Shown: positions 52,468 through 59,866 of the stretch, in pieces
Position numbering within the stretch: the first letter of the stretch is position 1
Layout: every line of letters starts with the position of its first letter
Assembly (NCBI GenBank): GCA_963755635.1
Contig: CAVWKS010000036.1
Span: 558,001 to 622,000, forward strand
Source of the DNA: AC-32 sp963755635
Lineage (GTDB): Bacteria > Actinomycetota > Thermoleophilia > Gaiellales > Gaiellaceae
Reading direction: 5' to 3'
Length of the DNA stretch: 64,000 nucleotides
Translations under genes and position numbers: made by a program
Notes under the pieces: model-generated
What the model saw: the letters and a program-made list of their open reading frames with translations, nothing else
What the model was told of the DNA's origin: nothing
Database searches by the model: none

Positions 52468-52540
52468 GGGGCGTTAGCTCAGCTGGGAGAGCGCCGGCTT
52501 TGCAAGCCGGAGGTCACCGGTTCGATCCCGGTACGCTCCA
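52468..52540 (+). tRNA. tRNA-Ala (anticodon UGC)
   Basis: Full cloverleaf. The acceptor GGGGCGT pairs with ACGCTCC (one G-U). The D arm contains TAGCTCAGCTGGGAGAGC, the anticodon stem CCGGC/GCCGG holds loop TTTGCAA with anticodon TGC, and the T arm is CCGGTTCGATCCCGG. The discriminator is A and CCA is not encoded. Confidence 0.97.
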
Positions 52541-52552
52541 CTCCGCTTTGCA

Positions 52553-52576
52553 GCGGCGCCTTCGGCGCCGCTTCTC
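52553..52576 (+). terminator. Hairpin terminator after tRNA-Ala
   Basis: GCGGCGCC-TTC-GGCGCCGC followed by TTCTC: an 8-bp G+C stem with a tight loop and a short T-rich tail, 12 bases after the tRNA. Confidence 0.55.
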
Positions 52577-52580
52577 GCTT

Positions 52581-52607
52581 CACGGGGGAAACCCGGTTTC
52601 CCCCGTG
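52581..52607. repeat. Perfect 11-bp hairpin
   Basis: CACGGGGGAAA and TTTCCCCCGTG flank CCCGG. It has no T-tract. It is the second stem-loop after tRNA-Ala, so either a backup terminator or a stable 3' structure. Confidence 0.6.
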
Positions 52608-52710
52608 CGCCCCCTCGTCCGTCGATCCCCACCGCTGTAAGCCGCGCCCGCCATGTCGGTCGCGGCGGCGGATGCTTGCGTGCGCGTAGTTCGGCTCGAG
52701 CGGCCACGGC

Positions 52711-52739
52711 GACTCCGGCGACCAGACGTCGCCGGAGTC
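52711..52739. repeat. Perfect 12-bp inverted repeat
   Basis: GACTCCGGCGAC and GTCGCCGGAGTC flank CAGAC. It lies just downstream of the minus-strand DUF7144-type gene and upstream-facing to tRNA-Ala transcription, so it probably works as a transcript end for one or both strands. Confidence 0.6.
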
Positions 52740-52756
52740 TCCTGAAGGATCGCTTC

Positions 52757-53185
52757 CTAGTAGCCGGGCTGCGGCGCGTCGCTCCAGCGCACGATCAGCG
52801 CGTAGAGGACGACGATGTTCAGCGTCAGCACGGTCAGCGCCCAGAGCGGGTACTGGGAGTTGCCGACGAAGCCGAGCTGAAGCAGGACGTTCAGGCTGCA
52901 GACGACGATCGTGAACCAGCGCGCCCAACTTGCCCCCGAGAGCAGTCCGAACCCGGCGAAGCCGAGGAGCACTCCCAGGATCATCATGATCCAGCCCCAG
53001 GTGGTCAGGTCGAAGACGATGATCTGATTCGGGGTCAGGACGTAGTACTGATCTCTGATCACCGCGATCAGGCCTTCGATGAAGTCGATCCCGGCGATGA
53101 TCAACATCATCCAGCCGGCGAAGGCGATCCAGCCCGTCCAGGCGGTCGTTCGCGCCGTGCCGGCACTGCTTGCTGCGGTAGACAT
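52757..53185 (-). CDS. DUF7144-type four-helix membrane protein
   Basis: 142 residues. Four membrane helices with family-typical phrases: TGWIAFAGWMMLIIAGIDFI, WGWIMMILGVLLGFAGFGLL, SWARWFTIVVCSLNVLLQLG and SQYPLWALTVLTLNIVVLYA. ATG 53185 has AAAGGAG at the right distance, better than the upstream in-frame start. The function is unknown; the family is widespread in actinobacteria. Confidence 0.82.
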   Translation of the reverse strand: MSTAASSAGTARTTAWTGWIAFAGWMMLIIAGIDFIEGLIAVIRDQYYVLTPNQIIVFDLTTWGWIMMILGVLLGFAGFGLLSGASWARWFTIVVCSLNVLLQLGFVGNSQYPLWALTVLTLNIVVLYALIVRWSDAPQPGY

Positions 53186-53293
53186 CTCACTCCTTTCGTC
53201 GAACCCCAGGCTGCGTTCTGCGCTTGCACCGAACCTCCTGCGCGGCGAACGGTCGGAGTGGCCGCGGGCCTCAGGCACGCTCGTCGATCGGCC

Positions 53294-53575
53294 TTAGTCC
53301 TGAGGCTTACTGACCTTCCCGGGCCAAACGCCGGTCCGGCGAAAGTAGCCGGTTGCGAACGTCCGATCCACAAGGGCTTTCACGCCACCGAAGACGGCGC
53401 CCTTGAGCATCGCGGCCACGACGACTTCACTCCAGCCTCGGGACTGCTCCATGGCCTGCGGCATCTCCGTCTCCTTGGCGAGAAACGCCCACAGCCTCTT
53501 GAAGATCGCCCCCGCCGCTCGGCTGGCAACCACACCGGCAAGGATTGCGAACGGCTTGTAAAGCAACTTCATCAT
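53294..53575 (-). CDS. DUF4235 family membrane-associated protein
   Basis: 93 residues: MKLLYKPFAILAGVVASRAA, GAIFKRLWAFLAKETEMP, RGWSEVVVAAMLKGAVFGGV and KALVDRTFATGYFRRTGVWP. This is the DUF4235 pattern of two amphipathic/membrane helices and an FxxxTGxWPG end. Tandem ATG codons at 53575 and 53572 mark the start. The function is unknown. It lies next to another small membrane protein gene, both minus strand. Confidence 0.85.
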   Translation of the reverse strand: MMKLLYKPFAILAGVVASRAAGAIFKRLWAFLAKETEMPQAMEQSRGWSEVVVAAMLKGAVFGGVKALVDRTFATGYFRRTGVWPGKVSKPQD

Positions 53576-53677
53576 CGGCGAGACGCGGGGACTCGATAGC
53601 TGAGTCAACCACGTCTGGTCGGCGCGAGCGAGATCAGTCGGCGCCGCGGCGCGGTCGGCCCGCCAAGACGCGTCGTT

Positions 53678-53683
53678 TACGGT
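53678..53683 (+). promoter_or_regulatory. -10 element of the hydrolase gene (leaderless type)
   Basis: TACGGT, then 7 bases, then GTG 53691. The ATG at 53685 is only one base after the hexamer and would lie upstream of the transcription start, so GTG is the better start. Confidence 0.4.
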
Positions 53684-53690
53684 CATGGAC

Positions 53691-54413
53691 GTGAGTGCGA
53701 CGACGCTCGTCTTTCTGCACGGGCTCGGGACCGGGCCGGCCGGTTGGGAGCCGCAGGTCGAGGCCTTCGAGCGGACGCGGAGGGTGCTGACTCCGCGGCT
53801 TCGGCTCGACCCGTCGTTCACCGTCCGGCGCGAGGCGAAGGCGGTTTGGCGCGACGTCGAGATGGCGCCGGTGGCTCTCTGCGGGCTCTCGCTCGGGGCG
53901 CTCGTCGCGTTGCGGGCCGCGCTGGACCGGCCCGAGCAGGTGCGGCGGCTCGTGCTCTGCGCGGGGTTCGCGAGGCTGCCGAGCTCGCTCCGGCTCCTGC
54001 AGGCGGTCCTCGGCGCCGCGACGGTGCTCGTTCCCGACAAGACGCTGCGCGGTCAGCTCGTCGCAGGCGTGCCCGAGCCCCAGCGAGCGGATGCGAGCCG
54101 AGAGACCGCAGGGCTCGACGGCCGCACGGTTCGGCATGTCTTCCGTGAAGCGCGCCGGTTCGACGTGCAGGCCGAGCTCGAGCGGCTGACGATGCCCGTC
54201 CTCGTGCTCGTGGGCGAGCGTGACCGCGCGAACCGCCGGATCTCGGGCGCGCTCGCGGAGTCGCTTCCCGACGCCACCTTCTCAGTCATCCCCGGGGCCG
54301 GCCACGTCGCCAACCTCGACGGCCCAGAAGCGTTCAACGACGTTCTCGGCGCCTTCCTCGAAGACGGCGGCCGGACTTCGTCTCCCACGCCTCCTCGAGC
54401 AGAGGATCGGTAA
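53691..54413 (+). CDS. Alpha/beta hydrolase
   Basis: 240 residues. The oxyanion region is LVFLHGLGTGPAGWEPQV, the nucleophile elbow ALCGLSLGALVALRAAL (Ser), the acid LVLVGERDRANRRI (Asp) and the base IPGAGHVANLDGPEAFNDVL (His). No lid signature identifies the substrate; esterase or lactonase-like activity is possible. The start choice follows the leaderless -10. Monocistronic or followed by the small gene at 54430, which has its own -10. Confidence 0.9.
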   Translation: MSATTLVFLHGLGTGPAGWEPQVEAFERTRRVLTPRLRLDPSFTVRREAKAVWRDVEMAPVALCGLSLGALVALRAALDRPEQVRRLVLCAGFARLPSSLRLLQAVLGAATVLVPDKTLRGQLVAGVPEPQRADASRETAGLDGRTVRHVFREARRFDVQAELERLTMPVLVLVGERDRANRRISGALAESLPDATFSVIPGAGHVANLDGPEAFNDVLGAFLEDGGRTSSPTPPRAEDR

Positions 54414-54416
54414 GCC

Positions 54417-54422
54417 TAAGCT
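54417..54422 (+). promoter_or_regulatory. -10 element of the 54430 gene (leaderless type)
   Basis: TAAGCT, then 7 bases, then ATG 54430. Confidence 0.4.
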
Positions 54423-54429
54423 GTGATCC

Positions 54430-54720
54430 ATGCCCTCGCGCTTCAAGAGAGCTCACAGGACGCATGCGCTTGCTCAGCGCGCAGGTGAGCCTTACCCGCG
54501 GCTGTCCCAGGGTCGAGCCGACGGCGGTCGCGCCAGCGGAAGCGACGTCTTGGCGCTCTTTGCGCAGCTGTGTGAACGCGTGCCGGACGCGGACCGGAGG
54601 GCAGAGCTCCTCAGCGTCTCACCGAAGCTCGAGGCCGCTTGGCAGCAGGGCCTGGCGCTTCCAGCGCTCCGAGCACGCCGGAGGGCCCTGGAACGGGCCC
54701 TCGAGTCCATGCGCTCCTAA
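54430..54720 (+). CDS. 96-residue protein, unknown
   Basis: Basic N-terminus (PSRFKRAHRTHALAQRAGEP), then a helical Ala/Leu/Arg-rich part (DVLALFAQLCERVPDADRRA, LEAAWQQGLALPALRARRRA). No family was recognised. The leaderless -10 seven bases before the ATG and the clean fit between two well-defined genes favour a real gene. Confidence 0.5.
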   Translation: MPSRFKRAHRTHALAQRAGEPYPRLSQGRADGGRASGSDVLALFAQLCERVPDADRRAELLSVSPKLEAAWQQGLALPALRARRRALERALESMRS

Positions 54721-54731
54721 CGACGGCTCGC

Positions 54732-54737
54732 TAGCGT
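54732..54737 (+). promoter_or_regulatory. -10 element of the lytic transglycosylase gene (leaderless type)
   Basis: TAGCGT, then 7 bases, then GTG 54745. Confidence 0.4.
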
Positions 54738-54744
54738 TCAAGTC

Positions 54745-55539
54745 GTGTTCGCAGTGCTTCTCGCCACCGCGGCGCTGGCAGTCGGCGCGCCGCCGCCGGG
54801 AGCTCCGATCCCGCGCGATCCTGCGGCGCTCGCGGCTCGGGTGCAGGCGACGACGCATGACCTCGACGCAGCGGTCGACCGCTGGCGCACGAGCGCGACC
54901 GCGCGTCCGCCGATGGACGTCACGCTCTACTCGCTCTACCAGCAGCGGATCCTGATCCTGCTGACCGAGAAGCGCTCCCTCTCGCGCGCCGTCCTCGCAC
55001 GCCTGCCGCGGCAGGAGGCAAAGCCGCTACGCAGCGAGCTCGCGGCCCGTCGCGAGCTCGGGCGGCTCTCGAAGGCTCAGCCGTTGAGCGCATTCCGGAC
55101 TGGACCCGCGGCGCCCGCGGCCAAGTTGCTCGGCTACTACCGCGCCGCCGAGCGGCGGTTCGGGGTCGCCTGGAACGTCCTCGCCGCAGTCAACTTCGTC
55201 GAGTCCGCGTTCAACAAGCTCCGCAACGCGAGCTCCGCCGGCGCCCAGGGACCGATGCAGTTCATCCCCGCTACCTGGCGCGCTTACGGGCTCGGCGGGA
55301 ACGTCCACGACCCGCACGACGCGATCCTCGGCGCGGCGAACTACCTCCACGCGAACGGCGCGCCTAGCAACTACCCGCGGGCGCTCTTCCGCTACAACCC
55401 CTCGTCGTTCTACGTCGACGCGGTACTCCGCTACGCGCGGCTGGTCCGCTCGGACTCGCACGCGTTCTACGTGCTCTACAGCCGCCAGGTGTTCGTGCGG
55501 ACGCCGCGCGGGCTCGTGCGTCTCACCGGCCCGCGCTAG
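54745..55539 (+). CDS. Secreted lytic transglycosylase (SLT fold)
   Basis: 264 residues. A signal peptide (FAVLLATAALAVGAPPPGAP) precedes a helical linker and an SLT catalytic domain. The catalytic Glu is in NVLAAVNFVESAFNKLRNAS, followed by the hallmark AGAQGPMQFIPATWRAYGLG, then DAILGAANYLHANGA and ALFRYNPSSFYVDAVLRYAR. It cleaves peptidoglycan glycan strands to anhydro-muropeptides. The next gene starts 3 bases after the stop. Confidence 0.93.
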   Translation: MFAVLLATAALAVGAPPPGAPIPRDPAALAARVQATTHDLDAAVDRWRTSATARPPMDVTLYSLYQQRILILLTEKRSLSRAVLARLPRQEAKPLRSELAARRELGRLSKAQPLSAFRTGPAAPAAKLLGYYRAAERRFGVAWNVLAAVNFVESAFNKLRNASSAGAQGPMQFIPATWRAYGLGGNVHDPHDAILGAANYLHANGAPSNYPRALFRYNPSSFYVDAVLRYARLVRSDSHAFYVLYSRQVFVRTPRGLVRLTGPR

Positions 55540-55541
55540 CC

Positions 55542-56153
55542 GTGCCGCACGCAGACGCGGAAGCCGTCTTGTTCGACCTGTTCAGCGGGCTGCTCGACTC
55601 GCAGCCGGGCTACGAGGAGGTCGCCGGGAGCGCAGCGCTCGGCAGTCGCTGGCGGAGCGAGCACAGCCGCCTTTGCTACTCGGCCGGCGACTATCGGCCG
55701 CACGACGAGCTCGTGGCCGAGGCGGCCGAGCGCGTCGGTCTTTCCCCGGATCGCGCGCCGGCGCTTCTGGCGCATTTGGGTGAGCTCAGGCCCTGGCCGG
55801 AAGCGCCCGCCGTCTTGGCCCGGCTGCGCGCGACCGTGAGGATCGGTGTCGTCACGAACTGCTCCGACGAGCTCGGGCGGCGGGCTGCTGCCCAGGTTGG
55901 CGTTGCCTTCGACGTAGTCGCCACAGCCGAAGCCGCCGGCGCCTACAAGCCGCGGCCAGAGCCGTACCGGCTCGCGCTCGAAGCCTTGGGCATCGATGCC
56001 GCGCGCACGCTGTTCGTCGCGGGCTCTCCAGATGACATCGCCGGCGCCGATCGTGTCGGAATGCCGGTGTACTGGCACAACCGACGTGGCCTCGAGCTCG
56101 GTGACCGCGCCCGGCCGCTTGTCGAGCACGACTCCCTCGCCGCGCTGCTCTAG
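55542..56153 (+). CDS. HAD superfamily hydrolase, 2-haloacid-dehalogenase-like
   Basis: 203 residues. Motif I is EAVLFDLFSGLLDS (nucleophile Asp; the second Asp of phosphatases is replaced by Phe-Ser), motif II GVVTNCSDEL, motif III AGAYKPRPEPYRLALEAL (Lys) and motif IV VAGSPDDIAGADRVGMP. The DLFSG form fits haloacid dehalogenase or deaminated-substrate enzymes rather than phosphatases. GTG 55542. The stop overlaps a convergent micro-gene (CTAG). Confidence 0.9.
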   Translation: MPHADAEAVLFDLFSGLLDSQPGYEEVAGSAALGSRWRSEHSRLCYSAGDYRPHDELVAEAAERVGLSPDRAPALLAHLGELRPWPEAPAVLARLRATVRIGVVTNCSDELGRRAAAQVGVAFDVVATAEAAGAYKPRPEPYRLALEALGIDAARTLFVAGSPDDIAGADRVGMPVYWHNRRGLELGDRARPLVEHDSLAALL

Positions 56154-56272
56154 ATCGTGAAGCGCGGGCGTGCCGGAACGGGACGGCGGTACTCGAAGAC
56201 GCGCCAGACGCGGCGGAGCTCCGTTTTCGCTGTGCGCCGGGGCTGCGGCTTGTCGGTCGAGCGCTGCTTCAC
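56150..56272 (-). CDS. 40-residue basic micro-protein
   Basis: GTG 56272 overlaps the stop of the large repeat protein (GTGA) and its own TAG overlaps the HAD stop (CTAG), exactly filling the gap. It reads KQRSTDKPQPRRTAKTELRR, then VWRVFEYRRPVPARPRFTI: strongly basic with aromatic spots. No homologue is known to me. The packing argues for a real gene, but its length leaves doubt. Confidence 0.35.
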   Translation of the reverse strand: MKQRSTDKPQPRRTAKTELRRVWRVFEYRRPVPARPRFTI

Positions 56273-59154
56273 TTGACCTTGATCGTCCCGTACGCGGGCT
56301 GGAAGCCGGCCTTCGTTGCGCGGAAGGTGAGCTTGCCGCGCTTGCGCGGCTTGAGCTTGAAGGTCGCGACGCCCTGCTTGTTCGTCTTGACGTTGCGGGC
56401 CTTGATGCCTGGGCCGCTGACGCGCACGACCGCGTGGTAGAGGCGCTTGCCCTTGTTAGTGAGTACTGTCGCCGTCACCCGGCTCATGTGCCCGTGCCGG
56501 ACGACGCCGAACACGCTCAGGCGGAGCTTCGGCAGCAGGCGGATCACCTGCATCGGGCTCCAGTCGCCCTGGTTGCGATCCTCGTCGACGCCCGCGACTC
56601 GCCAGTACAGCGTTCCACCCTGCGTGTAGCCGTACGAGCTCATCGTCGGCGCGAAACTCGAGTTGTCGGTCGTGACCGAGTCGACCGTGCTCGCGAAGTC
56701 GGGCGTCGAGCTGATCTGCACCTTGTACTGCCTCACGCCCAGCTTCGGGTCCCAGGCCAGCAGGACATGATCGGTGTTCGCGTCGGTACGCGCGTTCGCC
56801 GGCTGGCTGATCGTGCGCGTGAACGTCTGCGACGCGGAATACGGTCCAGGTGTTTGGCCGGAGCCAGTCTTCGGGAACTCTGCGCGGACGCGCCAGTGCC
56901 AGATTCCCGTGCCGCTCATCTTGATGAACGAGACCAGCGGCGAGCGAACGTTGAAGCTCTTCGACTGGCCGTTCGGCTGGTCGATCACGACGTCATAGGA
57001 GGAGGCGCCCTGAACGGGGGACCACGACCAGACCGGCAGCATGTCTCCGGACGTCGGGTTGGACGGGCTCGGCACCGGCGCGGCGAGCGTCTTCTGGAAC
57101 GTGCCCGTCGCCGACCAGGTGAGGCCGTTCAGGATCTCGTCGTTGGCGCGAACGCGCCAGTAGAGGACGGTGTCGGCCGGGTACGTCGTGTTGCTCGTGT
57201 ACGAGGTCGAATCGACCGCCACGTCGTCGAGCGGGTTGCTGAACGTCGGGTCGGAAGCCACCTGAAGCTTGTAGCTGCGCGCGCCCTCGGCCGGCGACCA
57301 GCGGAACGTGGGCTGGTCGGAGAACGTCTGACCGGCGGCCGGATAGAGCAGGCTCGGGGAAACCGACTGCTTCTTGAAGTCGGCCTCGTTCGCGAGCAGC
57401 GGGTTGCCGACGGCGTTGTTGCCGTTGTAGTTCGGCGACGGCAGCACGACCCAGTAGTAGGAGGTCGACTCGTCGGTGTAGGCGCGCATCCCGAGCGAGG
57501 TACGCGGCGCGTACGCCGGGACGTGAGTAAAGCCGTAGTCGACGATCGAGGTGAAGTTCGCGTCCTTCGAGACGATCACGAAGTAGCTCTGCGCGCCGGC
57601 GATCGCGTTCCAGGTGAAATACGGCGTGCGCGTCAAGTTCGCCGTCCGCGCGGGCGTCACGTAGTCGTCGGAGCACGGGTACCCGGAGCAGCCTGCCGAC
57701 TGGGCCGCGGGGTAGCCGGTGAACTCGAAGGCGGTGCCGCGCCCTGTGCCGTCGTCGAGGTACGTCCAGTCGCCGTAGACGTCGCCGTTCGCGGTGTCCC
57801 GGTCGGTGCGCGCGTGCACACGCGCGCAGTACGTGCCGGCGGCAAGGTTGATGGACTCGTTTGCGACGCTGAGGTTGTCCGGGTAGGGCTGGACGCCGTT
57901 CCAGCCGTCGCCGAGCGGCGTCCAGGCGTTCACCGCGGTGAAGACATCCCAGTGGTGGTCGAACGACGAGGCCGACCAGTTGCAGTTGCCCACCTCGTAC
58001 GGCGCGACGTCGACCTCGTAGCTCGAGGCCCCGTGGACCGGGTTCCAGGTGATGATGGGGACGCTCGTCTGGTACCCCGCCGTACCGCCGTCCTGATCCA
58101 GGCCCGGGTCATTCTGGTTGTCGCGCATGTGCAGGTTCTTGACGCTCGGCGCGGTGACGGGCGGGACGTTGTCGAACGTCTTCTGGAAGACCGGGCCAAC
58201 GTTCCAGACGCCCGCGTTGCCGTCCGGGTCGATCGCGCGCACGCGCCAGTGGTACGTGTCGTTCTTGAAGACCTTCGTCGGTGAGAGCGACGTGGCGATC
58301 GTCGTGCCCGTGCAGCAGACCTTCGAGCCGGCCGCGAAGTCTGCGGATGGGTTCACCTCGACCTCGTACTTCGCCGCGCCGGGAACCGGGTCCCAGGAGA
58401 ACTTCGGGTCGTAAACCTCAGGCGCGGCGTCCTGGTCGGTGACTGTCGGCGTCGTGACGGAGGGCCAGACCCAGCTGAAGCTCGTCACCGGTGTGGCCAC
58501 GCCGCGGTTGCCCTCGGCGTCGACGGGGACGACGCCCCAGTAGTAGACGCCGTTCGCGAGCGGCGCGGCGATCGCGGCTGACGTCGCTGCGACGTTCGGC
58601 GGGCCGTTCGGGTCGTCCTGGTTGTCGTACCTGAAGACGATCGAGGAGAGCGTCGGGTCGGAGGCGACGGGGACCAGGTACTGCGCGGCACCCGCGATGC
58701 CGGACCACTTGAGCACGACCGGGTTCGACGGGAAGGTCAGCGCCTGGCCGTCGCCGGGCGTCTGCTTGGCCGGCTGCAAGTCCCACTGCTTGGTGAACGG
58801 GCGCACCGAGCTCCACTGCGAGATCGCGCCGTCGACGCCGACGGCGCGCACACGCCAGTAGTAGGTCCCGTTCGGAACCGTCTGCAGCAGCGTCGCGCGC
58901 GTGTTCTTGGTGAAGAAGTCGTCCTTGCCGCCGCCGAGCACGCCCGAGTTCATCCCGGGGTCGGCGGCGATCTGAAACTCGTACTTGTCGGCCGCGGAGA
59001 CGGGCGTCCACGCGAAGGCCGGCAGGAACTCGACAACCGCGCCGGCGGCGGGCGCGGTCTGCACCGGGGAGCCCACAGCAGCGCGTGCAGGCCCTGCCGT
59101 GAAGAAGGCGATTGCGAGAAAAGCAGCTGTGAGGAGTCGGCGGTCTGCGTTCAT
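56269..59154 (-). CDS. Large secreted protein with fibronectin-III-like repeats
   Basis: 961 residues. A signal peptide (RRLLTAAFLAIAFFTAGPAR) is followed by about eight repeats of 90-130 residues, each with a strand motif of the form PVSAADKYEFQIAADPGMNS, PVPGAAKYEVEVNPSADF, SPAEGARSYKLQVASDPTFS and SPVQGASSYDVVIDQPNG, and a partner TYYWRVRAVGVDG / LYWRVRANDEI. The C-terminus (LRLSVFGVVRHGHMSRVTAT onward) is a separate Ig-like carboxypeptidase-regulatory-type domain. No sortase or membrane anchor is seen. Probably an extracellular adhesin or matrix protein. ATG 59154 gives a clean signal peptide. Confidence 0.8.
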   Translation of the reverse strand: MNADRRLLTAAFLAIAFFTAGPARAAVGSPVQTAPAAGAVVEFLPAFAWTPVSAADKYEFQIAADPGMNSGVLGGGKDDFFTKNTRATLLQTVPNGTYYWRVRAVGVDGAISQWSSVRPFTKQWDLQPAKQTPGDGQALTFPSNPVVLKWSGIAGAAQYLVPVASDPTLSSIVFRYDNQDDPNGPPNVAATSAAIAAPLANGVYYWGVVPVDAEGNRGVATPVTSFSWVWPSVTTPTVTDQDAAPEVYDPKFSWDPVPGAAKYEVEVNPSADFAAGSKVCCTGTTIATSLSPTKVFKNDTYHWRVRAIDPDGNAGVWNVGPVFQKTFDNVPPVTAPSVKNLHMRDNQNDPGLDQDGGTAGYQTSVPIITWNPVHGASSYEVDVAPYEVGNCNWSASSFDHHWDVFTAVNAWTPLGDGWNGVQPYPDNLSVANESINLAAGTYCARVHARTDRDTANGDVYGDWTYLDDGTGRGTAFEFTGYPAAQSAGCSGYPCSDDYVTPARTANLTRTPYFTWNAIAGAQSYFVIVSKDANFTSIVDYGFTHVPAYAPRTSLGMRAYTDESTSYYWVVLPSPNYNGNNAVGNPLLANEADFKKQSVSPSLLYPAAGQTFSDQPTFRWSPAEGARSYKLQVASDPTFSNPLDDVAVDSTSYTSNTTYPADTVLYWRVRANDEILNGLTWSATGTFQKTLAAPVPSPSNPTSGDMLPVWSWSPVQGASSYDVVIDQPNGQSKSFNVRSPLVSFIKMSGTGIWHWRVRAEFPKTGSGQTPGPYSASQTFTRTISQPANARTDANTDHVLLAWDPKLGVRQYKVQISSTPDFASTVDSVTTDNSSFAPTMSSYGYTQGGTLYWRVAGVDEDRNQGDWSPMQVIRLLPKLRLSVFGVVRHGHMSRVTATVLTNKGKRLYHAVVRVSGPGIKARNVKTNKQGVATFKLKPRKRGKLTFRATKAGFQPAYGTIKVK

Positions 59155-59236
59155 CAGTGTGTGAGCGAGGCCCTGCCGCCGGGTCTCGGGGTCACGATGC
59201 GGCTTGCAAGTCACATCGGGGTGTGTGACGGAACGG

Positions 59237-59866
59237 TTATCCCTCGAACGGGGGAACTCTTCTGGCGGGCACGCCCAGCACGAGCGTCCGCGGTGCAACG
59301 TCCTTCGTGACGACCGCGCCCGCCGCGACGAACGCCTCCTCGCCGATCTCGACGCCCGGAGTCAGGATCGCGCCGCCGCCGACCTTGCAGCCGCGCCGCA
59401 GCACGGGCGCCTCGAGCTCGGACGCCGGCCGCCCGCGGCCCATCTCGTCGTCGTTCGTCGTCACGACGCCCGGTCCAACGAAGACGTCGTCCTCGACGAC
59501 CGTGTGAGACGTCAACCAGACGTTCGTCTGGATCCGGACGCGCGCGCCCACATGCGCGTCGCTGCCGAGCGCGCTGCCGCGGCCGAGCACCGAGCCCGGC
59601 CCGAGCGTCGCCCGCTCCCGCACGTGCGCCTGGTCGCCGACGATCGCGCCTGCGCAGATGCGTGCGCCTGCGAAGACGATCGCCCCCGCGCAGACGACGC
59701 AGTCGTCCTCGAGCACGGTCGGGCCGGGATCGTCGCGAGGGGCGCTGGACGTGCTCGCCAGCACCGGCGACCGCCCGACGATCGCGCCGTCCTCGATCCG
59801 GCAGCCGGAGCCGATCACGAGCGGCTCGTGCAGCACGACGTTCTGCCCCAGGACCGGCTCGCTCAT
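59237..59866 (-). CDS. Left-handed beta-helix acyltransferase (sugar O-/N-acetyltransferase type)
   Basis: 209 residues made of hexapeptide repeats: GSGCRIEDGAIVGRSPVLAS, VVCAGAIVFAGARICAGAIV, GPGSVLGRGSALGSDAHVGA, RIQTNVWLTSHTVVEDDVFV, GCKVGGGAILTPGVEIGEEA and the C-terminal LVLGVPARRVPPFEG typical of nucleotide-sugar acetyltransferases. It probably modifies a surface sugar. ATG 59866 forms ATGA with the stop of the glycosyltransferase, so the two are coupled. Confidence 0.9.
   Translation of the reverse strand: MSEPVLGQNVVLHEPLVIGSGCRIEDGAIVGRSPVLASTSSAPRDDPGPTVLEDDCVVCAGAIVFAGARICAGAIVGDQAHVRERATLGPGSVLGRGSALGSDAHVGARVRIQTNVWLTSHTVVEDDVFVGPGVVTTNDDEMGRGRPASELEAPVLRRGCKVGGGAILTPGVEIGEEAFVAAGAVVTKDVAPRTLVLGVPARRVPPFEG

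Noticed and set aside
56170..58284. 704-codon plus-strand frame opposite the repeat protein
   Set aside because: Arg/Val-rich shadow; the minus-strand protein has a signal peptide and clear repeats.
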